Of a stretch of DNA of 60,000 nt, positions 23,101 to 36,884 are shown piece by piece. Both the position numbers and the translations under genes were made by a program. The DNA lies in contig MNCI01000651.1 in assembly GCA_015680685.1 (NCBI GenBank), positions 606,168-666,167 of the forward strand. The letters are read 5' to 3'. The first letter of the stretch is position 1. Each line of letters starts with the position of its first letter. A model generated the notes under the pieces. The model saw only the letters and a list, made by a program, of their open reading frames with translations. It ran no database searches and was not told the origin of the DNA. The DNA comes from Gnetum montanum. Its lineage: Eukaryota; Streptophyta; Gnetopsida; Gnetales; Gnetaceae.

Positions 23101-24840
23101 AATGATACGGTATGATTGCAAAATTGTAAAAAGGAAGTCCATTCCATGGTGGTGATGGTCTCATGGTATGGTATGGTATTTTTGGTTTCGAGTGATCTGA
23201 GGTTTAACGCGCATGCGGGAACGTTATTATTGGTTTGTGTGTGTCAGTCTGGTGCTGCAGTTTCTGGCCTCCACAAATTTTGTCTGCAGGAAGTATGTTA
23301 TGGTAAAATAAAAATGTAGCTAAGTCGTTCCTATTTTTGACATCAGATTCTGTTGCTGCGATTCCAAAAAAAGTCTTCTGGATCTGAATATGTTGCTTAA
23401 AGACTTTATCAAATCTGCTTTATGTTACATTTTATAGGATTCTGCTGTCCAAATCTGGCATGGTCCATCCTATGTGCAGCAAAAGCTTTTCTAATGTCTT
23501 AAACTTGTGTTTTCGTAATCTGGATGTTTATCATGCAGCACCGCGGGTCCATATCAATCTTTTATGCGACAGGGATATTTAAAGATTGCTTTAAATTTCA
23601 TGTTCATGAATTGTGCAAAAGTATCCCTCCGCAAACTGCACATCGTTGTCAATGTCTATGACGTGACATTAGCTACGCGTCATTTCTGCTCTGGCCCAAA
23701 AGATGCCTAAAACGATTTTCTTGATGGGTTTAAAGTTTAAACTATTCTCACCCTCAACCCTTTAGAGGGTAGGGAAGACCATTTATATTAAAAATTCACG
23801 GACAGAATTATATCAACTTTACGGAGAACAGCAACTTGGCTCTACACCATAACCTGGGTTTTAGCAACTCAAATTATTCTTTTGTTATCACAACATAATG
23901 CAATTGGCAAACTAATTTCAAATCCCAAGCAAAAAAATGATCTAATTATGAAAAAAATGCCCCAGTATTGTTGCCATTGCTATATTCTCTACCTCTATGT
24001 AAATTGCTAACTTCCCAAAATAATGTATTTCACCTGTTACATTAATGAAGTGGTTGATATCTAAGTGATTAAAGATCCACTCAATGTAAGGCACATTTAC
24101 TCGTACTTTTTAGTGTATCAACGCAACCTCCCTAATTAGCGTTATAATATGTAATAAATATAAACTTTTTTATATATTATGTTAATGCTATATAATACCT
24201 AAAAGTTTCCAAGAACAAACTACAAGAGAAAAGTAATTCTATTAGCATCATATTTAAAGAGGATCCTCAATGCAAATGCCTATTACAATTCTAATACAAA
24301 TTAAGACTACAATTTACAAATTCCAATGCAAAATAAAGTTGCATTCACTTCTGTTTATGTAGGTCATGTTGCCTTTTCACTAAGAGATAGCATAATGGAT
24401 TAATCTTCCAAGGAAGCAATACATAAAGAACATGTCTTTCTTACTTATCCTCATTTTTAATTCTATAAGATTTAAATATAGTATTCAAGTAAAGATTTTG
24501 CTCTAGTTCAAAGAGTTAGAATTAGCTACCTCAAGTCAATTTCTTGATAAGGTTTTTAAGACTAATCAAGAACATATCAAAACCCTTTAAAAAAATTTTG
24601 TTTGTCCTAAAAATGCTTTGAAGTCTCTTGAAGATAAATTAAGCAATTGCATATCTCTTTTTATTCCTATATCCATGTTAATATTACATATCCTAAAATC
24701 TTATTTATATTTTCCATAAGAAAAACAAATACTCCAATAGAGAATTGTGTCTAAGGTGGTGTTATTCAATACATTGATACAATGGTTGGCTAATATTTTG
24801 CCTCGCAAAATTGTAATTATGCATACAAAGCTCTTCTCAT
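23101..24840. other. Intergenic DNA, composition falling from mixed to AT-rich
   Basis: No gene recognised. Up to about 23800 the sequence still resembles the MYB island; beyond that it becomes AT-rich and repeat-like. Confidence 0.5.
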
Positions 24841-24849
24841 AGTATCTTA

Positions 24850-25200
24850 AAAATTTAAAATAAGTTAACTTTGTCTTTTTAAACACTTCATTTCCATATT
24901 TTTATTGCTACAATGAAATCAAGGGTTTATTTAGTTTAAGTTCTAATTTTGAAAAAATACAATATCCAATATTAGTTATTTAAATTCATTTTTTATTTTT
25001 TTAGACTACGCTTCTAAATCAATATTATTACTCTAAAATATAATGTCATTTGTATAAAATAGAACCAAAATCTTGTCTTTATAATTTATACAGAGTATTT
25101 TCTTGATTAACTTTTTTAAAAGTCAATTTTTACAAATATTGATATAAACTTTCTACCGTGCATATAGAAATTGCTTTTAGCTATATAATATTTTTGTTAA
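24850..25200 (-). pseudogene. Possible Ty1/copia reverse transcriptase relic
   Basis: On the minus strand, near 25075-25030, a frame reads ILVLFYTNDIIF followed by SNN, resembling the copia RT active-site block (ILVxYVDDxIFTGNN) with YVDD changed to YTND. The preceding ENTLYK-like segment fits the same family. Stops and frame breaks abound and nothing else of the element could be placed, so this is a weak call. Confidence 0.35.
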
Positions 25201-25502
25201 TCTTTGGAATCATTTTGTTTTTCTTTTTAGAATTTTCAAATCTTAAGTTAGTAAATACAAACTTTCCAAACCCAAATATAAAATTTTATATTTATGTATC
25301 AAACTTTCTAGTTCATTTGAGTAATTGCTACAATAAATTTTTTGATTATTTCCAGTGCAATAATTAAAGTAAATGTTTTGAGGGTTTTCGCTTCTTACTA
25401 TCTCAAACCATACTAGTTTTGAATCCTTTCAAGATTTTGGTGCTAAATAATATAGATGGAAGAGGTTATTTATAAGTAACCTTGCAAAAGTTGGTTAGCA
25501 TT

Positions 25503-25530
25503 GTTATTATTATTATTATTATTATTATTA
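25503..25530. repeat. (TTA)n microsatellite
   Basis: About nine uninterrupted ATT/TTA units. Confidence 0.9.
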
Positions 25531-26589
25531 AAGTTAGATAACTTTGAGGTTTTTATTTTTATTTTTTATTTTTTATAGAATTATTAACTAATTATAAGAA
25601 GATATACTTTAGAGAAGGATGAAGGATGGATAATGCCATATCTCTAAGGGTATTATAGATATTTTAATAATAAGGTTATAAATTTATTTATTAGTTGGTT
25701 TTGTTTTTTAAAAGGGGTTACAAGTTGAATGTTTTTGGGGGTTGAACTCATCACTTTATGAATAAGATTTTCAAAAGAAATAAATTATATCATTTTTTAT
25801 TATTTAAGATTTTGGTTATGAGATCTCATAATTCTTCATTGATATCTAAGCCTCCACCTCTATTCATATCATTAGGATGTAGTTTGATCTCTATATATTC
25901 TATAATTTTCCTTTCTAAATAATTTTTTTATCTTGGCTAAACTCTCCATTTATCTAATTGCCAAGTGTTTTTAGTTTCATGTGTTAAGCAATTATTGACA
26001 TGTTCTATCAATAGTGATTTTTCAAATCTATTATATTTTATGTCTCTTTCATGTTCTTTAATTTAGTAATAATGTATAACACCCTAATGTTTTAAACTTA
26101 AGACCTTTACTTTGTTATTATTTCAGTTTTTGTGATTTAGCATAAGGTTGTACTTTATAATATGATTTAATAATATATTAATAGCTTGTGTTATAGCTAG
26201 TGAATTATGTGGTAGGGAGATGTCTTGAATTATACAATTTGAGCTCACTCAAGTGCAAAAATCCATCATAACTCACAATTGAACAAGAAAAGATAAAGGA
26301 GAACTTTATTCTTGCTTAAAGAGAATGAATAAAATGCATAAATGGAAGTAACTCACTACTAAAGATTGACAATCAACTAATCAAATGCTCACTTCACTCT
26401 CACATTATAAGGATGATCATTAAGAGAATGATCTCATACTCAATTGCATAAGAAGAATGCTCCCACTCCCTCTCAAGCTCACACAATGATAAATGCCATT
26501 CTTCCACTTTTTCAAGGCTACTTTGAACTTTTTAAAATGTTTGGAGTGATCCTTGGACTTTCTTGACCATTAGTCTTCCTTTAAAATTT
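25531..26589. other. AT-rich repeat DNA left of the nested gypsy elements
   Basis: No gene seen. The motif ATAACACCCTAATG near 26077 recurs near 54840, suggesting LTR-derived sequence. Some of this stretch is probably the 3' part of the older gypsy element whose integrase C-terminus lies just to the right. Confidence 0.4.
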
Positions 26590-26804
26590 TCTGTAGTTTT
26601 CAAAAAAATCAAATTAATAGACAAGAAATAGAAACATTTAAAACATTTAAAACACAAGAAGTGGAAAATTTTTTAGGCAAATCAATCTCATAGACATTAA
26701 GATTAATCTTGGTCTTAATTTTGAATAGACTAATTATTCTTGATTTAAGCTTATAGAAATGCATATTTTTCTATCTTTCTTTGCTCAAATAAATCCAAAC
26801 ATAG
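26590..26804 (-). pseudogene. Integrase C-terminus of an older gypsy element (left part)
   Basis: On the minus strand the frame reads YVWIYLSKER, a stop, then KINLNVYEIDLPKKFSTSC and VLNVLNVS. This is the C-terminal region of Ty3/gypsy integrases (GDLVWIHLRKER... and Y.IDLP....FNV). Its N-terminal continuation is at 39869 and beyond, on the other side of the 13-kb element, in the same frame once the CCATC duplication is counted once. The older element was therefore split by the younger insertion. Confidence 0.7.
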
Positions 26805-26809
26805 CCATC
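26805..26809. repeat. Target-site duplication CCATC (left copy)
   Basis: CCATC immediately precedes the LTR terminus TGATAAGC at 26810 and is repeated at 39864-39868 directly after the other LTR terminus CTTCATCA. Five base pairs is the usual Ty3/gypsy duplication. Confidence 0.9.
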
Positions 26810-27714
26810 TGATAAGCGGCGAGTATACCCTACGCTCAACCATACAAATTACAAGCATTCATGTGCAATTTAGCCGAATTTGCAAACCTTAAGTTCCTAA
26901 GTACATTGGTTCTAGGAAGTGAAATCTAATCGTGATGATCATTGTCTTCCCAACTACACTTGTGAAGCTTAGTTGTATGGTTAAGTGTAATTGGGGCACA
27001 TGATTTTTTTTATTTTATATTTCATTTGCCTACGATTGATAACAAGTTGAAACTCAATTTATTAACCAAATTAACTAATCTAATTATTAATTAATAACTA
27101 ACTATCCTAACATAAGCATTTGATCCCACTTTCCATACACATCCTAAATGCATACAACATTGCTAGGTTACCAAGTGTTAAGCGTTGCTAGGATTACCAA
27201 GCACTATATGTTATGCTTGAAAAGGTCGTACTTATATGTTTAATCTATTTAGCTTAATTAGTTAATTAATTAAAATCTTACTTATTTTAATTAATTATGT
27301 AATTAATAAAAATGATAAATGCATAAATAAATCATTAATCTATTCCCAAGTGCTACAAGGTTTAATTAAAAGGCTTGTCTTTATTACCGTTTACATTGGT
27401 GTGCTCAGGTACATCAGTGCTTGAATAAACATCTATACACTTTCTAACTCTTGCTATGACACTTAGAAAAATATTCTATCAAATGATAAAACTGCAAGAG
27501 CTTCGCTACAACTATGATAAGACATGCCATCAACATGGTGGATGAGCATGTATTTTTAGACTTTATTGTGGAGTTGTGTCGATGGGGCCCCATAAACGTA
27601 GCAAATGCTACATTGTCAAGGCTTTGTCGATGGGGCAACACCACATCGATGGAATCACATTAACAAGGACTCGTTGATAAGGGCCCGTTGATGTGACACT
27701 TTGACACTTCATCA
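26810..27714 (-). repeat. 3' LTR of the 13-kb gypsy element
   Basis: 905 bp, starting TGATAAGCGG and ending ACTTCATCA in plus coordinates. U3 lies at the right end and contains GTCGATGGGGCCCC, GTCGATGGGGCAAC and CATCGATGG repeats (27586-27650). The minus-strand TATA-like box is near 27555, and the family block AGAGCTTCGCTAC is near 27498. It aligns along its whole length with 38974-39863. Confidence 0.9.
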
Positions 27715-27727
27715 TACCCCCACAACT
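27715..27727 (-). other. Polypurine tract of the 13-kb element
   Basis: On the minus strand AGTTGTGGGGGTA lies directly before the LTR start TGATGAAG. The same TCGTGGGGGTA/TGATGA junction is found at 48958-48975 in the related plus-strand element, which supports its role as plus-strand primer. Confidence 0.8.
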
Positions 27728-27935
27728 AAATGAAAACTCGTCCTCAAGCTCCTTTACAAAATTGGGAGAGTATGAGATTATTAACACAAAAAATTAACAC
27801 AGCAAAACTGAGTGCCCGAGTGTATAGATTATCATCATTATGAAATTTGTGGTGTTTGTGCCACAAAACTGAACATCATGGCATGACTAAAATTGGATAG
27901 CACATCCTCTGATGACATGAAGATGGTTGAGAAGA

Positions 27936-30772
27936 TCAAACTACCCCAAGTAGTGGAGGTTCTGAAAGACCTTTGCCAGCTTCGAGCATGTGTAGTTGCT
28001 GAGGAGGCTATGGTTGTCCTATTGTGGTGGCTACCTCTAATGGAAGGTGAAATGCATCTAGTAATGCCTTTATCTTCTCCTCCTTGCTCCAAAGATCATT
28101 CATAGCCCACACAGCTATTGCTAATGTGGGTTGGAATGGGGACATCCCATGGACAAGGCATTACTGGGAACAACTTCTTAATGTTGATAAACTAGGTTGC
28201 GAATTATGTGCGTTCAACATCAAACACCCTAACTATGTTTTGCAGCTCCTAGTAGTCACTCATTCTTTTGGCTAAGCTCTTAGCAGTGGATCTCTAATTA
28301 GTATATTTTCCCTTGAGAACCTCAAGTTCAACATTTTCCTCTACAAGCTTTTGCTTGGTGTCCATGTGATTCTTAAACTCGGCCTCATACAAGAACTACA
28401 GGCTAACCACCTTCTTTTCCAGTTCCGACCACAACCATTTGACAATCAACATAGCCAAGTTTACATACCAGATATTGGCAAGCTCCATATATTTAGTCAT
28501 CTCCTCTATCTATAACTCCTTTAGGTGAATTTTTGCTTTATTGTATTGATCAATTCCATCAATTATGGGCTGCCATAATTTGCATCCTTGTTGGAGTTAC
28601 TGGACGTTCTTGCTCACCTTTTCCTTCACCACTTGAATATGTTTTTCATTTATTTCCTTTTGTAGGCTAACCTGGTCTCTATAGTGAGCTTTGACTCTCT
28701 CAAATTTGAAAGCCTTTGATTTCCAAGTAGTTACTTCTATTGTAGTCTTTTGGCAAAGGGCATAGACCTCCTCCATGAAAAGGTTTCTATTCTCAACTAC
28801 CAATCTTCTTAACTTTGTGTTTGCTCTAGCTAGTTGCTCCTACTATTGATAGATAAAATCAATCAACTATTATTTATGCACATCAATGTTTTGCAGATGA
28901 TGATTTTCTACGTTTAGATGCACATTCTGCCGGTTGATCAAATCCAAAGCCTTTTGAATTTTATGCTAGGTGACTTTTGCCAAAGATTAATAGAACACTA
29001 TCATCTCCATCACATCTTAAACCCCTTTCAACCTAGTGTGAAGCTCTTCAAGAGCTTCATCTCTTGTCAATGCTAGGTTCAGAAATGTAGGGTCAGAAAT
29101 CTAGGTTCTCAATTTAGCAACCTCTACAACCAAGCATTTATTCAGCTTCTTGGCTATTTCAAGTTGCCCTTCCAAAATAATATTTTTGCCCCTTGCCTCT
29201 ATTAGCTTTGAATGGGTTGCAATTATACTATCTAGAAGGTTCTTAGTTCATGCTAGTTGGTCTAACAGTTGTTCATGTTGTGCTGCACTTAATTTACTAC
29301 TTATGGTCCTTGTGGACATCTACACATCTTTAAGTGCAATGACGTCTAGTATAGATGTCATAGGTGCATTGAGTGTTTCAATGATTTTATTATCAACCAC
29401 CTCAGCTGCTATTTCTTTTTCATGGTATTGCATCATTAGTTTTGTTGCCCCCTTGCCCTCCTCCAAGTGCATCAAAAAGGTCATGGTATTCCCAAAAATA
29501 TATGGGAGTTGTTGTTGTTTTGAGAGAGATACTATTACCTCTATGGAACTAGGATTTAACCTTGTGGACAATTGCATTTTTTGGGCAGAGAAAATGGATC
29601 CACCTCCTCCCATCAAGCTAACTGTTTAAGCCACCTCATTTAGGTGACTCATCACAGGGAAATACACAGATAGGTCTCCACCACTCATGCCTACCTATTG
29701 CTCTTGCTCACTCAAGAGCCATTCTCAATACTTGCACAACCATTGGAATGTTGCAGTGACATCCATCACTATTTTCTATGTGGTAGGTGGAGGTGGTGGC
29801 TACTACTCCTCTTCTTAGATTATTGTTGTAGGAGTTTTGTCCTTCATCATCTCCACCCAATTAGTAATCGGAGCATGTCAGACAACATCATTAGTGTTGT
29901 GGACTATCCCTCCCCTTTGACATAGTTTTCTAACGAGGCATGGAAAAGGGAGTGTCTTCCTTCCATCTTCATTCTCCTTGAACCACTTCTCTATTTCCAG
30001 ATATATTAACTATGGAAGGTTGATGGGGAATCTTCCACTTAAAGCAGCACACACATGGGCAGAAAAGATAGTGATCTTACTAGGCCTCACCATGGGATTT
30101 AAGTGAAAAGTTGTGATCTTGTAATGGATTCTTTTTGCTGGTGTGAGCATGTTGTACTCCTTGTGGTTGACATTATAGCATCATTGAATCTATTTCTTTT
30201 TGATGTTGGGGTCCACCTACATTGAAATCTCGGTGAGATTCACCCCTGTTTCAGGAAACCTAAGTGCCTTTGCAATGGCTTGCACCGATTAGGACACTAA
30301 AATGTCCTTGATCTTGACTATTGAACTAGCCTACCTATTGTTCCAAAATAGGAATGTCTCTCCCATATATCACTCCCCACTGGAAGTGATAATTGGCCAC
30401 ATGGGAGAGGTCTTCAGTTGATCATGTACTTCTTTAGGTGCTTGCTCCAAGAAAGAGCCAAATTTCAACTCTTGGAGCATTATTTTCTTGACCTTCCTTG
30501 ATTTGAGATGATTTTGGCAAGCTTCCATCAAGGTCACCTCAAGATTTTCTTGTTGGGCTAGTGCCTCATCCCAGTGGGAATGTTCTGTTGCTACCACTTG
30601 TTCTGTAATCTAACAAATAGACTCCACTTTGGCCTCTTCCCTAAGAGGTCCTATGACATGGGTTGCAATTGATTCTTCTTTGGATAATTCTTGGCCCCTT
30701 CCCATTCTTGGTCATTTTTCCCTTGGTTGAGATGGTCCTCCTTCTTGGGTGTGTTTTTCTTTTGGTGCCATT
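27936..30772 (-). pseudogene. Accessory ORF of the 13-kb gypsy element, broken
   Basis: The start is ATG at 30772-30770 (MAPKEKHTQEGGPSQ). The end is TGA at 27938-27936 after SEPPLLGVV. It is homologous along its length to the plus-strand accessory ORF at 46011-48797: both share a LKFGSFLEQAPKEVHDQLK/LNFESFAEFTPEAVRDHLK block, a LPFPCL(I/V)RKLCQR block, an AAEVV block, a coiled-coil-like segment (ENRNLFMEEVYALCQK here, 28795-28750) and the Pro-rich tail. The central and C-terminal parts are rich in Lys, Glu and Gln, as in coiled coils. It lies between integrase and the 3' LTR. The function is unknown. The N-terminal part reminds me of the Pfam family called putative plant transposon protein; this is from memory only. 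Several stops and frameshifts make it non-functional. Confidence 0.75.
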
Positions 30773-32680
30773 TGTAGTCACAACACATCCATGAATTAGT
30801 AGATATAATGTGTAACTAAATTTTTTTGGATACCTTATCTCATTAATTAGTTACACTTGGCTACAGTTGGACCATGGTAGATTGATTATTTTATTAATTA
30901 ATTTTTTACTATAAGTGTTATCAAAGATTATTGGAAAGGTTTAACTTTGGTAATTTGGTGTTTTAATAATGATTCCTTAGTTAAACCTTTGTGGGAATTA
31001 GAAAAATGTCTAAAATTTCTCTATCAAAAATAGCATGTTTGTGGCTCTCATGACTAAGAGCTTACCTCCATGAGCTACAGGTTCGAAGAATGGAGTGATT
31101 CGGACAACCAATTAGGAAGTTATGGGCTTTGAAAATTGCAAATACTCCTTAGGTGTTTATGAGTAAATGTGAAAAATTTCTAAAGGGGGTTGTGCATATA
31201 TATAGCTTTTTTGTGCTACATTGATGGGGCTTCATATACACATGGGCTCCATCGACGAAGCCCCATTTACAAGGTCCATAAAAAAAATTTCAAACTTGAA
31301 TGTTTTAAAAAATACAAGGAATTTTTGAATGAATTTAGGGTTCATGGAGTTCCAGAAAAGCCAAGAATATGATGAAATCATTGAAGAGGATCCTTGAAAG
31401 CTCAAAAATTTAAAAAATTGATGGATAATATGTGAATTGAAGAAAATTCTTAGACCACACAGTCAAAATGCAAAAGATGGATGCACAAAAGATTCTAATT
31501 TCAATAATGCCTAAGGATAAGGTGCTTAATAAACCCAACCAAGAGATATGTGAGTGGGTCCTCCCCATAGCAGGTACATGCCTTGTTTGCCCTTACATAA
31601 CCTCAACCTATCGAGTCCATGGGCCCCATAAGTGATTAATGATTTGTTAAAGTTAAGGACCAAAACCCAAAAGATTCTACCAAAGAATTCAAGTATGTCA
31701 AACAAAGACACTGAACAAGAACATGGACACTAGCAGTGAGGTGACTTATGGGTAGCATGGATAGATGATGGAAAATGTGGAATGGAGTTTCAAATTGAGG
31801 TCATGAAAACTTCCTTGTGGGAGTGTGTTTAAATGACCTAAGAAGATCCATCTTTAGTTCAGAAAAAAATCAACCACTTTTAGTGACTTCGTATCGCCAC
31901 TCGAAGACTAATCCATCCCCTTAAGATACAAGAGTGCTTCCACAGAACAACCATTGTTCCTTAAAAATAAGAAAAGAGAAGCAAGAAGTGAAAGAGGGCC
32001 TTAGTTAGAGGAAATATATAGGGATGGGTAACATGTCTTTCTAGTTTCATAATTAGTTCTTGTAGCCCGTTTATTTTTTTAAGGGGTGTGCTTTGAATTT
32101 CCATCATGTTACTTTATTTATTTATTTGTTTTTTTTTGTTTGTTTGTTGATTTTTTTTTTGGAAATTTTGGATGGGAACTGCACCATGCAAAGACTTATT
32201 CAATTTCCTATTATTGGTCAACACGAACAATAAGAAATCCATGAAAACACTCATGCAAGTAAGTAGAAGAGTACAAAGAGTATTGAGTCCCCTTGAAGTC
32301 ACATCCTATGAAAACCTTTAAAACCTTTCTTATTCTAGAAACCACTAAGGTCACAAATTTATTAAAGGTTTATTTAATGAAAGGGACTTCATATTCCCAA
32401 AACAAGGAAAACTATAGATTTTTTTGGATGGGTGAATGTTGTGGACTCACTACCTATTCCATGAAAAAGAAACCATGTCTTAGCCACCAATACAAAAATT
32501 CAAAAATAGAAACTAGACATTAGCAAATAAAAAAATTAAGCACAAACTACCCTTAGCAATAGCTACAACACCACTGTGTCTTATTGGCACAAAGCATGTT
32601 TATTAACAGATATTAAAAAATCACACTACAATAAAGTAAAATATATAAGAAAGTGTAAAATACTCAAGAAAAATTTAAAT
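30773..32680 (-). other. Spacer between integrase and accessory ORF
   Basis: Non-coding in both strands apart from short frames. It contains the candidate internal promoter (31190-31270) and, downstream in the minus sense, a long leader with a good 5' splice site (GGAGGTAAGCTC near 31062). The corresponding leader in the plus-strand relative ends in GTGATTGCAG at 46010, whereas here the same place reads GACTACAA just before ATG, so a former 3' splice site may be lost. Confidence 0.5.
31190..31270 (-). promoter_or_regulatory. Candidate internal promoter of the accessory ORF
   Basis: In minus-strand order there is an inverted repeat, ATGGGGCTTC (31257-31266, read on the minus strand) with GAAGCCCCAT (31224-31233), followed about 20 bp later by a TATA box (CTATATATAT, 31195-31204). 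The GATGGGGC/GCCCCATC words are the same type as those repeated in U3 of this element's own LTRs. The position is about 420 bp upstream of the accessory start codon. Promoter activity is inferred. Confidence 0.5.
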
Positions 32681-32689
32681 GTACTAATG

Positions 32690-35600
32690 ATGGTGTAAAA
32701 CAAAAAATGGTGTAAAATAGGAAAAAGTTTTAAAATCAAAATGATGTAAAATAAACAATTTGCAAAAAATAAAAATGTGTAAAACAAAAAATAGAAAAAT
32801 TAAGGAGCCACATATGTGATTAGCATGGATGGCCATCTCCTCCGAAACTAAGTTGGAAGGAGGAGATCCAAAAAATTGAGTGTGGTTGTTCATCTATTAA
32901 GATATTTGTTACACTAGCTTGCTTGTGCTTGTGGTTAGGCTTTACCTATTGGATGTTGATCAACTACTTCTTGTTTGGACTTTTAGGTTTTTATATTATC
33001 ATGATCCCAAAAGGAAAGGTTTTATCAATTATATAAGGCCCCTCCCACAATGTCTGGAACTTAGTTCATTGAGGTACATGTGTGGGGTTCTAGTAGAGGA
33101 CCTTATCTCTCGGTTGAGTTGGATGCTTTTGATTCTTAGGTCATGTCATTATTTATTGAATGCCTTGTGCACTTCATTCAAGGATAAGGCTTCCAATCAA
33201 TTTTTTTAGCACATTTAGGTTGATCAGTCTTGCTTTTTATGTTAAACTTATGTTAAGGTTCAAGTCACAAGTTGTTGAGAGTGTACAGAGCTCGAATTGA
33301 ATTGGGAGTGTTGGAAGTTTTCTGTACACCAACTCATAGGAAGAGTAGCCAATAAGGAGTTTTCATGTTGAGCTGTAGGCCCAAAGAGCATCGTTGAGTT
33401 TCATGCTCCAATCTCTCCTATATTTGCTAGTAGTTCTTGTTAGAATCTTTGTGATCTCCCTATTAGTAACCTTTGCTCAACTATTGGCTTGGGGATGGTA
33501 GGGTGTTGTTAATTTATATTCAACTCCTAAGAATTGCATGTGTTTACAAAAAGTAGCACCTATAAAATGGGTTCTATTGTCAAAAATTAGTGCACATGGC
33601 ATCCCAAACCTATTCACAACATTTTGTTGTATAAACGATGCAGTAGTAAACGATGTACAGTTGATGACGACTACTGCTTCTATCCATTTTGTATAGTAAT
33701 CAACGATAATGATTATATATGCCTTCCATTTAACATGGGTGTGATGGGATCCATGAAGTCAATGCCCCATATGTTGAAGGGTTCGAGTAATTGAATCCAT
33801 TGTTGAGGACCCTCCACTTGTGTGGTCATGCCACCATCTCATTAACAATGTTCACAAGATCAAACAAACTGGTAAAAATCCTTGAAGATTATGGTCTAAT
33901 AGTATCCTTCCATTATGATTTTTATGGGCTTGTGTCTCTCTACATAGTGGCCCCCATAATGACCCTCATGAGCATACGAGAGAATGTATAGTTGATCAAC
34001 ATCAAGTACACACCAATGAACCAAGCCATTGACATGCACCTTGTAAAGGTGTTTATTGATTTTCATGAAGTGCTTAGCCTAATGAAGAAACTATTTTTTC
34101 TTTCTATAGTCCAAATCTTGTGGAATCTCTTAAGTGAGAAGATAAGTGAGGATGCCATCATACCATTTTGGTTCTATGGGCACTTGTTCATTTATTGCAC
34201 AAGTAAAGAGGTGTTCATTAGGAAATTGGTTAGAGAGTGGGCCCTCCTCCTCTTTTTCATTCCATTGTAACTGAGAGAGATGATCAATGACCACATTCTC
34301 AGTCCCCTTTTGATCTACCATTGTAAGATTGAATTCCTGCAAGATCACTAGCCACCATATGACACAAAGGCTTACTGTTGGCTTGTTCATGAGGAAGTGA
34401 ATGGCACTATGGTTACTGTGCACAAACACTTTATATCCAAGCACATAGTGCCTGAACTTCTCTAGAGCATACACCATTGCCATTAGTTCTTTCTCCCTTG
34501 TGGTGTAATTCAATTATGCATCCACAATGCTTTGACTTATGTAGTGGATGTAGTATGGATGTTTCATGTCGTCCAACTATGTAAGTACAACTCCCAAGGC
34601 ATAATTTGATGCATCTATCATGATATAAAATGATTTGGACTAGTTAGGTGCTTATAGAATTGGAGTCTCTATGAGCTTTCTCTTGAGGCTTTGGAATGGC
34701 TTTTTGCATTCCTTAGTCTAGATGAATGAAGCATCTTTCTTTGTTAGCTCGACCAATAGTTTTGCGATCTTAGAGAAATTCTCTATGAATCATCGGTAGT
34801 AGCCAATGTATCCAAGGAATGGCTGAACATCTTTAATGGTTTCTGATTGGTGAGTTATTCCTTGGATGATCCTTATTTTTTTAGGGCCCACCTCAATCCC
34901 TACTTGAGAAATTTTGTGTCCCAATACAATGCCTTCTTGGACTATGAGTTGGCTCTTTTACCAATTGAGTCGTAGATTTTTTTCCACACATCTTTTGAGT
35001 ACTTTCTCAAGGTGGTCCAATGCTTGCTCAAATGTAACATCATAAGTTAAGAATTCATCCATGAAGACTTCCACTCTACTACCAATTTGCTACTAAAAGA
35101 TGCTTAAGACTAGGCATTGGAAAGTGGTAGGAGCATTTCATAGACCAAAAGGCATCTTTCAATATGCAAAGGTTCCTCAAGGACTTTTGAATGTTGTTTT
35201 GGTCTAGTTTTCTGGTGCAATCTAGATTTGGTTATAGCCACTATAACCATCCAAAAAATTATAATAGCACTGCGTAGATCTGGTGTCCAATACTTGATCA
35301 ATGAATGACAACAAAAAATAATCTTTAAATGTTGCCATGTTAAACAGCTTGAAGTTAATATAAACCTATCATTTTCCACCTCTCTTTGGCACTATCATGT
35401 GTGGGCTGATCCACTTGCTATCTGCAATGGGGTAGATAAACCCTACCTTAAGGAGTTGCTCAATCTCCTCTTTGATGATTTGCTTCAATTTTGGATTCAA
35501 CCACCATTGTGGTTACCTCTTTGGCTTCATTAATGGATCAATATAAATGTGGTGCTAGCATATTCATGGATCAATTTCAATAAGTTTAGGATATGACCAA

Positions 35601-36480
35601 GAAAAGGTTATTAGCCATTTTTTGACCACTTTAAACAATTTTTCTTTTTTCTTAGGAGCAAGTTTAGCATTAAGTATGACCGACTTGCCATTTTTCAAGA
35701 GTGCATATTCTAGGTCGATAGGTAGAGTTTTCAACTCTAGGGGCTCTTATTTGAAATTTTTAGGGATCTCCAACTCTTCCCAATTGGTATCATCATTTGC
35801 ATTATTAGAGAGTTGATGATGCACTTGTTCTAGTTTATCCATGTCTTCAACATAGGCACATGTTAGGTTCTCAGCAAGTTCCATGCAAAGTATGTTATTT
35901 TTAAGATTAAGTATCAACCATTGGATGCCCTCCTATTTTGTAGTTTTTGTGTATAAGCACCTTGGAGCTTTAAATTCATCTACACACTATCTACATACTT
36001 TGATGGATGTGCTCTTGATAGACTAGATTGTTTGCACATAGTTACACTCGGTATTGTTGTACATGATGCATGGAACTCTGTTCATTTTAATTTTTTCAAA
36101 TTCATTCTCCTTGAAAATTTCTAAGGAAAGATCTATGATGCCCATTCTCACATCAATAATTCTTAGCCATGCCCTTCCCATAAGGATTGGAAAGTCCCCC
36201 TTATAGTTCTCAATCTTGATTACTAGGAAATCGGCAGGATAGTGGTCACAATGTCTTCTACTAGTCTTAATGGAATAGTAATGGACTAGTCTGCTAATTC
36301 TAATTAGATATTACTCTTCTTAAGAGTTGGAAATTTCTAGGCAATATACATCTCATAAGAAATCAAGTTAACACTAAAACCTAAATTAAGAAGAGCTTTA
36401 CATGGTTCATTCTCAGCAATCTTTAAATACATAAGAGCACTCCTAGGGTTAGCTAATTTCCTAGGAAGGTTACTAGCCTA
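32690..36480 (-). pseudogene. pol of the 13-kb element (protease, RT, RNase H, integrase)
   Basis: Minus-strand blocks in order. Protease region: a weak MGRAWLRIIDVRMGI block near 36165. RT: VGFIYPIADSKWISPHMIVPKR near 35450-35385, FLDGYSGYNQI near 35245, MPFGL near 35150, and the active site VFMDEF near 35073-35051 in which the second aspartate of FMDD is GAA at 35054-35056. RNase H: YIMIDASNYALGVVLT near 34640, TTREKELMAMVYALEKFRHYVLG near 34505-34435, and VHSNHSAIHFLMNKP, in which the usual TDH reads SNH. Integrase: SCEHC zinc-binding half near 33855, and WGIDFMDPI near 33770 with the first catalytic Asp. The longest open stretch is 34513-34130. Stops and frame breaks occur throughout. Confidence 0.85.
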
Positions 36481-36884
36481 GATTCAATGAAATATGACAT
36501 GAGTTAGCATAATAATATGAATTTTGGGTATTATTTGGTTTGAAGGATTCCTAATGGAATGGTTTGTAGAGGATGAGACAGGAGTAAGGTGATCAACCAC
36601 TTAAGTCTGTGAAGGCTTAGTAGGGCTGTTGGATTAGAAAAATGATCTTTTATGAGCATGAGATTCCAAAAAACTCAATTGATTAACCAATTTTAGATTG
36701 ATGGCCCTAGTAACATTGCATTGGTGATGGGATCCCCCACAACTATGGTTGTTGACACTATTGATACTACTTATATAGTTGTGGTTGAGTTCCACTTGGA
36801 TAATATTGTTGTTGCTAATGGAATTGCTTGGGATTACTTTGAGGATAAGGTAATTTTCTAAGTGCTTATTTTTTTTGCTATTAT